29,055 nucleotides of DNA, taken from NCBI GenBank assembly GCA_003661365.1, contig QMVZ01000006.1:1-29055 (forward strand), in the 5' to 3' direction. The notes under the pieces were generated by a model. It had not been told where the DNA came from and ran no database searches. It saw only the letters and a list, made by a program, of their open reading frames with translations. Made by a program: the position numbers and the translations under genes. The stretch's first letter is position 1. Each line of letters starts with the position of its first letter. The stretch comes from Thermoproteota archaeon (GTDB lineage: Archaea; Korarchaeota; Korarchaeia; Korarchaeales; Korarchaeaceae). Below are positions 1 through 8,578 of the stretch, one piece after another.

Positions 1-116
1 AAGTAGAAATAACCTATCAAGCTTCTATCTCCTCGATTGTACTGATTTGATTCGACCACCGATCTTCACTGATATTTTGTAATAAATTGGTAGAGAAGAG
101 TATCTAAGGTGTTAGA

Positions 117-2006
117 ATGAAGTTAATCGAGATAGAAAAGTATAGAGTGCTAATGACCGGCAATGAAGCGATAGCTAGAGGTCTCATAGAGGGAGGAGTA
201 AGCGTCGCAACAGCCTATCCTGGAACTCCTAGTAGTGAGATATTGAGCGCCCTTGTTAGAATTTCAAAGGAAAATGACTTACCAGTTTACGCAGAATGGG
301 CTGTAAACGAAAAAGTGGCCTTTGAAATATCCTTCGCTGCCTCATTGTGTGGTTTAAGGGCAGCGGCAATAATGAAGCACCTTGGTACGCATTGGATTTT
401 AGATCCCCTAGCGGTTTCTGCGGTCACAGGGATAAAAGGGGGTCTTGTTGTAGTTTCTGCAGACGATCCTGCCCCCTTGAGTTCTCAAAGCTCAACAGAT
501 ACCCGAAATCATGCAAAATTAGCTCACATAATAGCTGTAGAGCCCTCTGATCCAGCAGAAGCAAAGGAACTAGTCAAAGAAACAATAGATATCTCAGAGA
601 AAGTAGGACTCCCAGCTATTTTCAGATATACAGATAGAATTGCGCACGGTAGAGCGCCAATAGTTTTGGGCGAATTGAATGAAGGGATGCGTAAAATAGT
701 ACCTAACTTCAAAAAAGATCCAGACAAGCTGGTTTCAATCGCACCTAATGCAAGAAAGAACATCCCTGAGTTGTTCAAGAAGTTGGAAAAAGCTAAAGAG
801 CTTGTATCCAAGCCTCCATGGATAATTAGGGAGGGTTCCTCCAGCGGAGAATTTGGTATAATAACTTCAGGAAGCCCATATCACGATGTAAAGGAAGCCC
901 TCTCTTTAATGGGAATCGATGAAGTTCCTCTCCTAAAATTATGCGTATCCAATCCCTTGCCCGAAAAACCCATATCAGATTTCTTATCCAGCGTAGATGA
1001 GGTTTTAGTTGCTGAGGAACTGGATCCAATTATAGAGTTAGAGGTATTTCGGATAGCATTTTCAAACGGTATCCCGGTTAAAATCTATGGGAAAAGCACT
1101 GGACACTTAAAACCTTATGGAGAGCTAACTACAGATAAAATACTCCGCGCTCTCCTATTAATGCAAGGAAAGAACCTCGATTCCATGCCTTCAAAGACAG
1201 TCGCAGGAGATGTGCCAAGAAGGATACCTCAGCTTTGCTCCGGTTGTTCTCACAGAGGTGCCTACATTTCGATAAAGAATGCCCTTAAAAAGGCCTTTGG
1301 AGGCCGCGGGATAGTTTTGGGAGATCGTGGATGTTACAATCAAGGGGGAAATCCTCCCTTAAGAGCAATTGACACGGCAATTGCCATGGGCTCCAGCATC
1401 GGAATGGCTGTTGGTTTGGCGAAGTCAGGACTCAATGAGCCGATAATCACTGTAATTGGAGATTCTACTTTCTTCCATGCAGGGATACCCCCACTAATTG
1501 ATGCTTATGTACACAAAGCCCCGATAGTTGTAGCCCTGTTAGACAATTCCTGGACATCTATGACCGGTCATCAGCCCAATCCGAGAACAGGTAGGAATGC
1601 AATGGGCGATCCGGCTCCAACTGTCCTTCCAGAGAGGATAGCTGAGGGAATAGGCATTCAATTCATCCAAGTAGCGGATCCTTATGATATCGCCGAATCT
1701 GAAAAGGCAATAATTAGAGCCTTGTTAGCTGCAAAAGAAGGACCCGCGATGGTTATATTTAGGAGAGAATGCGTCCTTCAGGAGCTTAGAAGACTTAGAA
1801 AAGAGGGAATTCGACCGGAACCACTTAAAGTTGATCCAACAAAATGCACTGGATGCCGTACATGCATAAAAATAGGATGTCCTGCTCTAGAATTCAACTT
1901 CACCACTAACAGAGCGAGAATTATAGAGGAAAAGTGTGTGGGATGCTCTATTTGTGCCCAAATATGTCCATCTAATGCCATTCTACCCAAATCCAGGGAG
2001 GTGTAG
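117..2006 (+). CDS. iorA: indolepyruvate:ferredoxin oxidoreductase, alpha subunit
   Basis: Thiamine-dependent oxidoreductase subunit that oxidatively decarboxylates aryl pyruvates (from Trp, Phe, Tyr transamination) to aryl-acetyl-CoA and reduces ferredoxin in the cytoplasm. Visible in order: an N-terminal pyrimidine-binding domain with AYPGTPSSEI (residues 33-42), a CSGCSHRG motif (374-381), and the TPP/Mg site GDRGCY (402-407), GDST (448-451) and LLDN (474-477). A C-terminal two-[4Fe-4S] ferredoxin domain follows, with Cys 577/580/583/588 and 607/610/613/617. At 629 aa it is normal for IorA. The ATG at 117 follows AAGGTG (106-111) at a plausible distance. The beta subunit starts 5 nt after the stop, and the unit continues into the mevalonate genes. 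Identification is firm; the exact keto-acid preference is not visible. Confidence 0.96.
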   Translation: MKLIEIEKYRVLMTGNEAIARGLIEGGVSVATAYPGTPSSEILSALVRISKENDLPVYAEWAVNEKVAFEISFAASLCGLRAAAIMKHLGTHWILDPLAVSAVTGIKGGLVVVSADDPAPLSSQSSTDTRNHAKLAHIIAVEPSDPAEAKELVKETIDISEKVGLPAIFRYTDRIAHGRAPIVLGELNEGMRKIVPNFKKDPDKLVSIAPNARKNIPELFKKLEKAKELVSKPPWIIREGSSSGEFGIITSGSPYHDVKEALSLMGIDEVPLLKLCVSNPLPEKPISDFLSSVDEVLVAEELDPIIELEVFRIAFSNGIPVKIYGKSTGHLKPYGELTTDKILRALLLMQGKNLDSMPSKTVAGDVPRRIPQLCSGCSHRGAYISIKNALKKAFGGRGIVLGDRGCYNQGGNPPLRAIDTAIAMGSSIGMAVGLAKSGLNEPIITVIGDSTFFHAGIPPLIDAYVHKAPIVVALLDNSWTSMTGHQPNPRTGRNAMGDPAPTVLPERIAEGIGIQFIQVADPYDIAESEKAIIRALLAAKEGPAMVIFRRECVLQELRRLRKEGIRPEPLKVDPTKCTGCRTCIKIGCPALEFNFTTNRARIIEEKCVGCSICAQICPSNAILPKSREV

Positions 2007-2010
2007 AGGT

Positions 2011-2622
2011 ATGAGGAATGGAGTCGTTAGCATTATACTGGGAGGGGTTGGGGGGCAGGGACTAAGAGTAGCCTCTAGAATTCTGGGCGAGGCAAGTGTG
2101 CGAGCAGGCTTCGATGTGAAAATAAGAGAAAGTCATGGTCTTGCACAAAGGGAGGGTTCTGTTGTAAGTCATGTTAGAATAGGAAAAGAAGTTCACTCCT
2201 TCCTCACTCCACAGGGAACTGCTCAAGCTTTAGTATCTTTAGAGATGTCAGAAGGAGCCAGAAATATCGGATATTTGAGACCTAATGGCGTAGCTATTCT
2301 CAATGATAAACTGCTATATCCTGTATCTTACTACACGGGAGAAGCTGTTTATCCGAATAAGAAATGGGTTCTTTCGGCGTTCAAACATTATGGAGCAAAG
2401 TTGTTTCTGATAGATGCAGAATCTCTGGCCAAAAAGGCTGGAGATTTAAGATCTACTAATGTTGTTATGTTGGGTGCTCTGGCAGCATTAGATGTGCTGC
2501 CTTTTTCCTCTAAATTTGTTTTGGAGGCCGTAAGGTCCGTAATTCCTCATTCTGTTGATGTTAACGTGAGGGCTTTTAAGTTAGGTATAGAAGCCGCGAG
2601 GTCGATGGATTATGAGACCTAA
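2011..2622 (+). CDS. iorB: indolepyruvate:ferredoxin oxidoreductase, beta subunit
   Basis: Small (gamma-type) subunit of the IorAB complex. The N-terminus has the GGVGGQG nucleotide/CoA-binding signature followed by the ESHGLAQREG segment typical of this family, and the length of 203 aa is usual. The open frame extends back to 1936 inside iorA, but I chose ATG 2011: it follows GGGAGGTGTAGAGGT directly and places GGVGGQG near the N-terminus as in homologues. The 3' end overlaps the next gene by 11 bp (2612-2622), so translation is probably coupled. Product forms a heterodimer or heterotetramer with IorA. Confidence 0.94.
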   Translation: MRNGVVSIILGGVGGQGLRVASRILGEASVRAGFDVKIRESHGLAQREGSVVSHVRIGKEVHSFLTPQGTAQALVSLEMSEGARNIGYLRPNGVAILNDKLLYPVSYYTGEAVYPNKKWVLSAFKHYGAKLFLIDAESLAKKAGDLRSTNVVMLGALAALDVLPFSSKFVLEAVRSVIPHSVDVNVRAFKLGIEAARSMDYET

Positions 2623-3697
2623 TAGGTCTGTTGGTATAGTTGGATGGGGGGCTTATGTTCCAAAATATAGAATAACCTCTAAAGAACTTGCCAGAGCTTG
2701 GGGAAAGGATTGGAAGAAGTATGCAGCTAGGATCTTGGTTGAAGAGAAAAGCGTTCCAGGAATAGATGAAGATACATTCACGATAGCCTATGAGGCGGCC
2801 AAAAATGCTATTAGAAGAGCAAGGGTAGATCCTAGCGAAATTAAGGCCGTCTTTGTAGGTACGGAATCTAAGCCATATGCTGTAAAACCAACTGCAACGA
2901 TGCTTGCAGAGGCGCTTATGATAGGAGGAGAAGAAAGGCTCACCCTTGGAGCAGATTTTGAGTTCGCTTGTAAAGCAGGATCAGAGGCGATGCAGGCCGT
3001 TATAGGCTTGGTTGGTTCCAGAATGATAGACTATGGGCTCGCTGTAGGAGCAGATACAGCACAAGGAGCTCCAGGCGATGCACTTGAATATACAGCATCT
3101 GCCGGCGGGGCTGCCTTTGTGATTGGTACAGAAGACAAATCTGTAGCCAGAATTGTTGGTACCTGTTCCTATGTTACAGATACTCCAGATTTCTGGAGAA
3201 GGCAGTTAGCCAAATATCCCTCACACACAAGTGGCTTTACAGGAAAGCCAGCTTACTTCACTCACATAATAAATGCATCGAAAAAACTCATGGAGGAGAT
3301 GGGCACAAGTCCGAAGGATTATGATTATGTGGTATTCCACCAGCCAAACGGGAAGTTTCCACTTAAGGTTGCTAAGATGCTAGGCTTCACTGAAGAACAA
3401 GTTAAACCAGGGTTGATTACTCCCTTTATAGGAAATACCTATAGTGCTTCCTCCATGATAGGGCTTGCCGCTGTTTTGGACATAGCCAAACCTGGTGAGA
3501 CGATACTAGTCACCTCTTTTGGTTCGGGTGCAGGAAGCGACTCTTTCCACATCGAAGTTTCCGATAGGATAGAAGAGGTCAGAAATTGTGTGCCTAGAGT
3601 GATAGACTTCATCAAAAAGAAGGTCTACGTCGATTACGCGATCTATTCGAGGAATAGAAGGATGATAATAATGCCTGCAGGCATTGGAGACTACTGA
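2612..3697 (+). CDS. hydroxymethylglutaryl-CoA synthase (archaeal type)
   Basis: Condenses acetyl-CoA with acetoacetyl-CoA to HMG-CoA, the second step of the mevalonate pathway feeding archaeal ether lipids. The 361-aa protein has a thiolase-like fold with the catalytic triad visible: Glu85 in VGTESKPY, Cys120 in FEFACKAGS, and His243 in VFHQPNG. It begins inside the end of iorB, and its stop (3695-3697) lies 1 nt before the preferred thiolase start. In archaea this enzyme forms a complex with the thiolase and a DUF35 protein that channels acetoacetyl-CoA; the same three genes sit here in that order. High certainty. Confidence 0.96.
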   Translation: MRPNRSVGIVGWGAYVPKYRITSKELARAWGKDWKKYAARILVEEKSVPGIDEDTFTIAYEAAKNAIRRARVDPSEIKAVFVGTESKPYAVKPTATMLAEALMIGGEERLTLGADFEFACKAGSEAMQAVIGLVGSRMIDYGLAVGADTAQGAPGDALEYTASAGGAAFVIGTEDKSVARIVGTCSYVTDTPDFWRRQLAKYPSHTSGFTGKPAYFTHIINASKKLMEEMGTSPKDYDYVVFHQPNGKFPLKVAKMLGFTEEQVKPGLITPFIGNTYSASSMIGLAAVLDIAKPGETILVTSFGSGAGSDSFHIEVSDRIEEVRNCVPRVIDFIKKKVYVDYAIYSRNRRMIIMPAGIGDY

Positions 3698-3698
3698 G

Positions 3699-4865
3699 GT
3701 GAAGAGTTTGCAGAAACCAACAATCGCTGGAGTTGGCTTCACGAAAATAACTGCACACTGGAAACAGAGTTTAAAGGATCTAGCATCGGAAGCAGCTGTA
3801 AAAGCACTTAATGATGCCGGAAACCCTGAAATTAACGCCATCATCGTAGGAAACATGCTGTCTGGCATTATAAATGGCCAGGAAAATCTTGGCAGCTTGG
3901 TGGCAGAAAGCATAGGACTTAGTGGAGTGTCAAGTGTTAAAATCGAGGCGGCATGCGCATCTGGATCAGCAGCAGTTATGTGGGCGTGCTTAAGCGTTCT
4001 TTCAGATCTTTTCGATTCAGTTCTTGTGGTGGGGGTAGAGAAAATGACTGATGTTACTGACAACGAAGATGTGACCTCGGCGTTGGCAACTGCTGCAGAT
4101 TACGACTACGAGGTTTTCTTTGGAGCCACTTTTCCCTCGTTAAATGCAATGATAATGCGCAGTTATGCAAAAACCTACAATTTGTCTCCAGAAGATTTCG
4201 GATACCTTCCAATCTTAATGCACAAGAACGCTGTGGATGTCTCCCATGCACAGTTAAGGTTTCCGATAGATATGGATGGTTATCTTAACTCTCCAATGGT
4301 ATCAGATCCTTTGAAATTGTTTGACTGTGCCCCGATAGGAGATGGAGCAGCGGCATTAGTAATAACGAAAAAAGATGGGGCCAAAAACTCAGACCATCTT
4401 GTTGAAATAGCTGGTTTTGGTTCAGCTACAGATACTCTTGCGACATACAGAAGAGAGGATCTGTCTCGTCTTAGGGCAGCAGAGCTTGCAACAACGAGGG
4501 CCTTATCTATGGCGGGGCTGGAGTCAAAGGATTTTGACATAGTTCAGATACATGACGCCTTTAGTGTGATAGGATACCTAAATCTTGAGGCTTTAGGTAT
4601 CGTAGAAAGGGGTAAAGCCCACGAGTTCGTTGCCTCAGGGGATGCCGAGAGATCGGGCGCTCTTCCAGTCAACCCAGAAGGAGGCTTAAAAGCAAGAGGT
4701 CATCCAGTGGGTGCTACCGGCGTTTATCAGATAGCAGAACTCGCTTTGCAGCTATCAGATAGGGCAGGACCTTCACAGATCGAGAATCCAAACGTAGGGG
4801 TTGCGATGAACGTGGGTGGAACGGGCTCTAACGTGTTTGTTCACATTCTAAGGAGGGTTGAGTGA
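3699..4865 (+). CDS. acetyl-CoA acetyltransferase (archaeal SCP2-type thiolase)
   Basis: Makes acetoacetyl-CoA from two acetyl-CoA and hands it to the HMG-CoA synthase encoded just upstream. Visible residues (numbered from GTG 3699): nucleophile Cys86 in EAACASGSA, His285 in IHDAF, and His335 in GLKARGHPVG. The C-terminal NVGGTGSN replaces the CxGGG of bacterial biosynthetic thiolases, as in the archaeal/SCP2 class. The frame opens at TTG 3684, inside the previous gene. I prefer GTG 3699, 1 nt after the upstream TGA, with GGAG at 3686-3689 as ribosome site, giving 388 aa. Its stop is 1 nt before the DUF35 start, so the genes are translationally coupled. Confidence 0.93.
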   Translation: MKSLQKPTIAGVGFTKITAHWKQSLKDLASEAAVKALNDAGNPEINAIIVGNMLSGIINGQENLGSLVAESIGLSGVSSVKIEAACASGSAAVMWACLSVLSDLFDSVLVVGVEKMTDVTDNEDVTSALATAADYDYEVFFGATFPSLNAMIMRSYAKTYNLSPEDFGYLPILMHKNAVDVSHAQLRFPIDMDGYLNSPMVSDPLKLFDCAPIGDGAAALVITKKDGAKNSDHLVEIAGFGSATDTLATYRREDLSRLRAAELATTRALSMAGLESKDFDIVQIHDAFSVIGYLNLEALGIVERGKAHEFVASGDAERSGALPVNPEGGLKARGHPVGATGVYQIAELALQLSDRAGPSQIENPNVGVAMNVGGTGSNVFVHILRRVE

Positions 4866-4866
4866 G

Positions 4867-5274
4867 ATGTGGGCGTATAGGTTGAATATCCCAAGTCACT
4901 GGAGGCTTCTATCAGAGAGATATAGGCTTGCTGGCGGTTATTGTGAGAATTGCGGGCATAAAATGTTCCCAAAACAGAAAATATGCCCTAAATGTGGGTC
5001 AGAAAAGATAAAACCTGTTGAATTACCTAGAAGGGGCAAAGTAATCACGTACACAATAGTTCAAACACCACCCAGAGGATTTGAGTATTATACTCCTTAC
5101 ATCCTAGCAATAATCGAACTCGAAGATGGAACAAGGGTTTTCGGTCAACTAACAGACATAGAACCCTCAGAAATCCAAGAGGGGATGGAAGTTGAAATGA
5201 CTATAAGAAAAGTAAGAGTTAGCGGGGAGTCTGGCGCCATAGCTTACGCATATAAGTTCCGTCCATTGGAGTAA
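4867..5274 (+). CDS. DUF35 OB-fold/zinc-ribbon protein, partner of thiolase and HMG-CoA synthase
   Basis: Small non-catalytic bridging subunit. In the methanogen complex described for this family, the DUF35 protein holds the thiolase and HMG-CoA synthase together and shapes the shared CoA channel. This 135-aa protein has an N-terminal helix, a rubredoxin-like zinc ribbon with Cys26/29/40/43, and a C-terminal OB fold with the typical GKVITYTIV start. The frame extends to TTG 4858, but ATG 4867 is preceded by AGGAGGG (4851-4857) at good spacing. Last gene of the transcription unit; a T-rich tract follows at 5295-5303. Confidence 0.92.
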   Translation: MWAYRLNIPSHWRLLSERYRLAGGYCENCGHKMFPKQKICPKCGSEKIKPVELPRRGKVITYTIVQTPPRGFEYYTPYILAIIELEDGTRVFGQLTDIEPSEIQEGMEVEMTIRKVRVSGESGAIAYAYKFRPLE

Positions 5275-5327
5275 AAACAAAACCCCCTCCAAACCTTTTT
5301 CTTTACAAATAGTAATGCGGTAGTGAT
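5275..5327 (+). promoter_or_regulatory. T-rich terminator region and promoter of gatD
   Basis: Short gap between the mevalonate unit and gatD. A pyrimidine/T-rich tract (about 5295-5303) would fit an archaeal terminator. CTTTACAAATAG at 5301-5312 resembles a TATA box centred about 22 nt before the gatD ATG, predicting a leaderless or nearly leaderless message. GGTAGTGAT directly before the ATG may alternatively act as a ribosome site. Confidence 0.45.
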
Positions 5328-6671
5328 ATGCCATTATCTTATAGAGGTTGTGCTAGAGAGCTACTTCAAGTCAAAGGTATAGAGGACTACGATCTAATCC
5401 GCATTATTCGTAGAGACGGAGTGGAGTTAAGCGGAATCTTAATACCCAGAGCCAAGCTGGAAGATGACAAACATATCGTCTTAAAACTTAGAAATGGGTA
5501 TAACGTAGGAATCTCGATAGAATCCATTTCAGAAATAGAATTGCTGAGTAAACGAGGCGAGATAAGAAAGGAAAAAGGAAAAATTACTCATGAAATACCT
5601 GTAGGAAAATTACCTAGGGTTCCTCTGATAGTTACTGGAGGAACTATAACCTCAAAGGTTGACTATGCGACTGGAGCAGTTAAACCATATGAAAGACCAG
5701 AAGAACTACTAGATCTTATTCCAGAAATATCGGAAATAGCAAACCTCTCATATATCCCACTTATGTCGATCTTTAGTGAGAACATGACTGCCCAGCAATG
5801 GATAAGGATCGCAAAAGAAGTCGAAAAGGAAATAAACTCAGGATCAGAGGGGGTTATCATCGCACATGGAACTGACACAATGCATTTTACCGCAGCTGCA
5901 CTATCCTTCTTGTTAGAAGGGTTGTTCAAACCGGTCATCCTTGTAGGTGCTCAACGCTCGATAGATAGGCCGTCTACAGATGCGGTTCTCAACTTATTTT
6001 CAGCGGTTAAAATGGCTGTGGAGGGCCCCATAGCTGAATCAATGATAGTAATGCATGGGAGTCCTTCTGATGATTATGCTTATGCAATAAGAGGAGTTAG
6101 GGCAAGGAAAATGCACACTTCAAGAAGAGATGCATTCTTGAGCATAAACGAGCCGCCCCTTGCGAAAATAACCCGAAAAAGTATTGAGATAATAAACAAG
6201 AGTTACAATAAGAAGCGCAAAGATGGGGAAGTAAAAGCAACAGAAAAAATGCAGGATAGAGTCGCTTTAATATATTCTTGGCCAGGAATCTCCCCCGATT
6301 TCCTGGATTTCATTGTAGAAAAGGGATATTTTGGTCTTATTTTGGCTGGAACTGGCCTTGGACATGTTCCAACGGTTCTCATTCCCAAGATAAGAGAGCT
6401 AACAAAGGATGGAATTCCTGTCGTAATGACATCACAATGCCTTTTTGGGAGGACAAATTTGAATGTTTACGAAACTGGACGACTTTTGCTCGATGCTGGG
6501 GTAATACCAGTAGGAGACATGCTGCCTGAGGTAGCTCTAGTCAAGCTAATGTATGTAATGGGTAAAACAAGCGACATTGACGAGATAAAGAGGATGATGG
6601 GGGAAAACCTTAGGGGAGAAATTAGTAAGTTCCTAAGTATAACTGTTTTTCCACCAGGGAGAGGTTTCTAA
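5328..6671 (+). CDS. gatD: glutamyl-tRNA(Gln) amidotransferase subunit D
   Basis: Glutaminase-type subunit of the archaeal GatDE amidotransferase, which converts mischarged Glu-tRNA(Gln) to Gln-tRNA(Gln). An N-terminal beta domain (about residues 1-90) precedes an L-asparaginase-like core with the two nucleophile motifs TGGTI (103-107) and HGTDT (180-184). The extra N-terminal domain, the 447-aa length and the partner gene directly downstream separate it from plain asparaginases. Its TAA shares one base with the ATG of gatE (TAATG at 6669-6673). Confidence 0.96.
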   Translation: MPLSYRGCARELLQVKGIEDYDLIRIIRRDGVELSGILIPRAKLEDDKHIVLKLRNGYNVGISIESISEIELLSKRGEIRKEKGKITHEIPVGKLPRVPLIVTGGTITSKVDYATGAVKPYERPEELLDLIPEISEIANLSYIPLMSIFSENMTAQQWIRIAKEVEKEINSGSEGVIIAHGTDTMHFTAAALSFLLEGLFKPVILVGAQRSIDRPSTDAVLNLFSAVKMAVEGPIAESMIVMHGSPSDDYAYAIRGVRARKMHTSRRDAFLSINEPPLAKITRKSIEIINKSYNKKRKDGEVKATEKMQDRVALIYSWPGISPDFLDFIVEKGYFGLILAGTGLGHVPTVLIPKIRELTKDGIPVVMTSQCLFGRTNLNVYETGRLLLDAGVIPVGDMLPEVALVKLMYVMGKTSDIDEIKRMMGENLRGEISKFLSITVFPPGRGF

Positions 6672-8578
6672 TGTTTGACTACCGGGCTCTCGGTCTGAAA
6701 GTAGGAATAGAGATACATCAGAGACTAAACACCCATAAACTCTTTTGTAACTGTCCTTCTCTTCTCAAAGAGGAAGAACCACCTCTTTGGTTTAAGCGCA
6801 GGCTTCGAGTTTCAAGGAGCGAACTTGGACTAATAGATCCCGCTGCTAAATTTGAACAGCTAAGGGACAGGGAGTTCTTGTATGGAGTTTACCCTGACAC
6901 CATATGTGAAGTAGAGTTAGATGAGTGTCCTCCCCTTCCTATCAACGAGGAGGCTTTGACCACCTCTATAGAAGTAGCTCTCATGTTAAAAATGAGCGTG
7001 ATAGACGAAATTCACGTTATGAGGAAGATCGTAATAGATGGAAGCAACACCACAGGTTTTCAGAGAACTGCACTGGTGGCTGTAGGTAATGAGAATAGCT
7101 ACATTGAGACAACCTACGGTCCTGTAAGGATAAAAACACTTTGTTTGGAGGAGGAATCAGCCTTTATAGTTGAGTCTACACCACTTAAAGCCAAATACAA
7201 GCTGGATAGGCTAGGGATACCTCTAGTGGAAATAGCTACAGAACCAGACATCTGGCACCCAGAACAAGCCAAAGAAGCTGCTTTAAGGCTCGGAAGATTA
7301 CTCAGAGCCACAGGAAAGGTTATGAGAGGTATTGGCACAATAAGACAGGATCTCAACATCAGCATCTCCAAGGGAGCCAGGCAAGAAGTGAAAGGGGTGC
7401 AAGAACTCAATGCCATACCTGAAATCATAAATCGAGAAATCCAAAGGCAGATTTCGCTACTAGAAATTATGAAAGAGCTGAAAGCAAGAGGACTATCTGA
7501 TGATGCCTTTAACGGAAGGATCTTGGAGGTGACGGATCTGCTACGAGAGGTTTCTACAGGCTTCGTTAAAAGAGCCATAAGCCGAGGCGAAAGAGCTTAT
7601 GGAGTTCTACTCCCTTCAATGAAGGGAATTCTAGCAAAGGAGATTCAGCCAGGAAGAAGGTTTGGAACCGAGTTGTCAGATTACGCAAAGGTCTTTGGAG
7701 GTGTTGGAGGAATTATTCACTCAGACGAAGCCCACTCTTATGGTTTTGAAGAAGATCTCATAGCGAAGATCTTGAAAGAGTTAGGGGGCGGATCGGAAGA
7801 CGCATTTGTACTTGTTCTATCATCTGAAAAAGTGGCCAAGCTCGCTCTTAATGCGGTTTTAGAAAGAGCTAGGCTAGCACTGAGGGAAATTCCGACAGAA
7901 ACTAGAAAGCCTCTTCCAGACGGAAATACCTCTTTTTCGAGACCCCTTCCAGGTTCAGAGAGGATGTATCCGGAAACAGACATTCCTCCTATAAATTCCA
8001 AAGCAATCGTAGAAAAAGTATCTCAAGCTCTTCCAGAATACCCAGAAGATACAATAGCTCGTCTCATAGATACTTATGGAATAAGTCAAGAACTTGCCGA
8101 GTTGCTATTTGACAGCTGGAGATTCAAGTTATTCGAGGAGATCGCTAGCAACTATCCAAAGATATCTCCAAGCTTTATAGCAACTACTCTCACCTCTACC
8201 CTCACAGCTCTAAAAAGGGAGGGAATTCCCATAGAGAAGCTGGAAGATCGAACGTTCATAGAAATATTTGCGTATCTAAATGAAGGTAGGTTGGCAAAAG
8301 AAGCAATACCGGAAGTTCTAGCTGAATTAGCCCTAGACAAAACCGTTTCATTGGAAGAAATAGTTTCTGAGAGATACATGACAATGGAACAATTAGATAA
8401 AATCATAGATGCCAAAATAGCCGAGCTCCAGAGGGAAATTTCTGAGAGAGGCGAGAGGGCATACGGAATGTTAATGGGTAGAGTCATGGCAGAGGTAAGG
8501 GGAAGGATAGATGGGGCTGTAGTAAGCAAGAGGGTTAAGAAAAAACTAAGTGAGTTCCTCCAAAAAACTCAGAAATAA
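6671..8578 (+). CDS. gatE: glutamyl-tRNA(Gln) amidotransferase subunit E
   Basis: Kinase/transamidase and tRNA-binding subunit of GatDE. The GatB/E cradle domain starts with VGIEIHQRLNTHKLFCNCPS; this is the phosphotransfer and ammonia-using site. A GAD insertion domain unique to GatE lies around residues 275-400, and a helical YqeY-like tail (about 460-635) contacts the tRNA. The length of 635 aa is normal. GatDE is exclusively archaeal and implies there is no need for GlnRS. The 3' end overlaps the convergent polB gene by 10 bp (8569-8578), leaving no room for a terminator between them. Confidence 0.96.
   Translation: MFDYRALGLKVGIEIHQRLNTHKLFCNCPSLLKEEEPPLWFKRRLRVSRSELGLIDPAAKFEQLRDREFLYGVYPDTICEVELDECPPLPINEEALTTSIEVALMLKMSVIDEIHVMRKIVIDGSNTTGFQRTALVAVGNENSYIETTYGPVRIKTLCLEEESAFIVESTPLKAKYKLDRLGIPLVEIATEPDIWHPEQAKEAALRLGRLLRATGKVMRGIGTIRQDLNISISKGARQEVKGVQELNAIPEIINREIQRQISLLEIMKELKARGLSDDAFNGRILEVTDLLREVSTGFVKRAISRGERAYGVLLPSMKGILAKEIQPGRRFGTELSDYAKVFGGVGGIIHSDEAHSYGFEEDLIAKILKELGGGSEDAFVLVLSSEKVAKLALNAVLERARLALREIPTETRKPLPDGNTSFSRPLPGSERMYPETDIPPINSKAIVEKVSQALPEYPEDTIARLIDTYGISQELAELLFDSWRFKLFEEIASNYPKISPSFIATTLTSTLTALKREGIPIEKLEDRTFIEIFAYLNEGRLAKEAIPEVLAELALDKTVSLEEIVSERYMTMEQLDKIIDAKIAELQREISERGERAYGMLMGRVMAEVRGRIDGAVVSKRVKKKLSEFLQKTQK

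Noticed and set aside
1..116. gene or RNA upstream of iorA
   Set aside because: Only a weak TATA-like core (about 79-88) and the ribosome site are visible; the stretch is too short to say more.
3506..4063. 185-codon minus-strand ORF opposite HMG-CoA synthase and thiolase
   Set aside because: It lies antisense to two conserved enzymes with all catalytic residues, has no family resemblance and no promoter or ribosome site.
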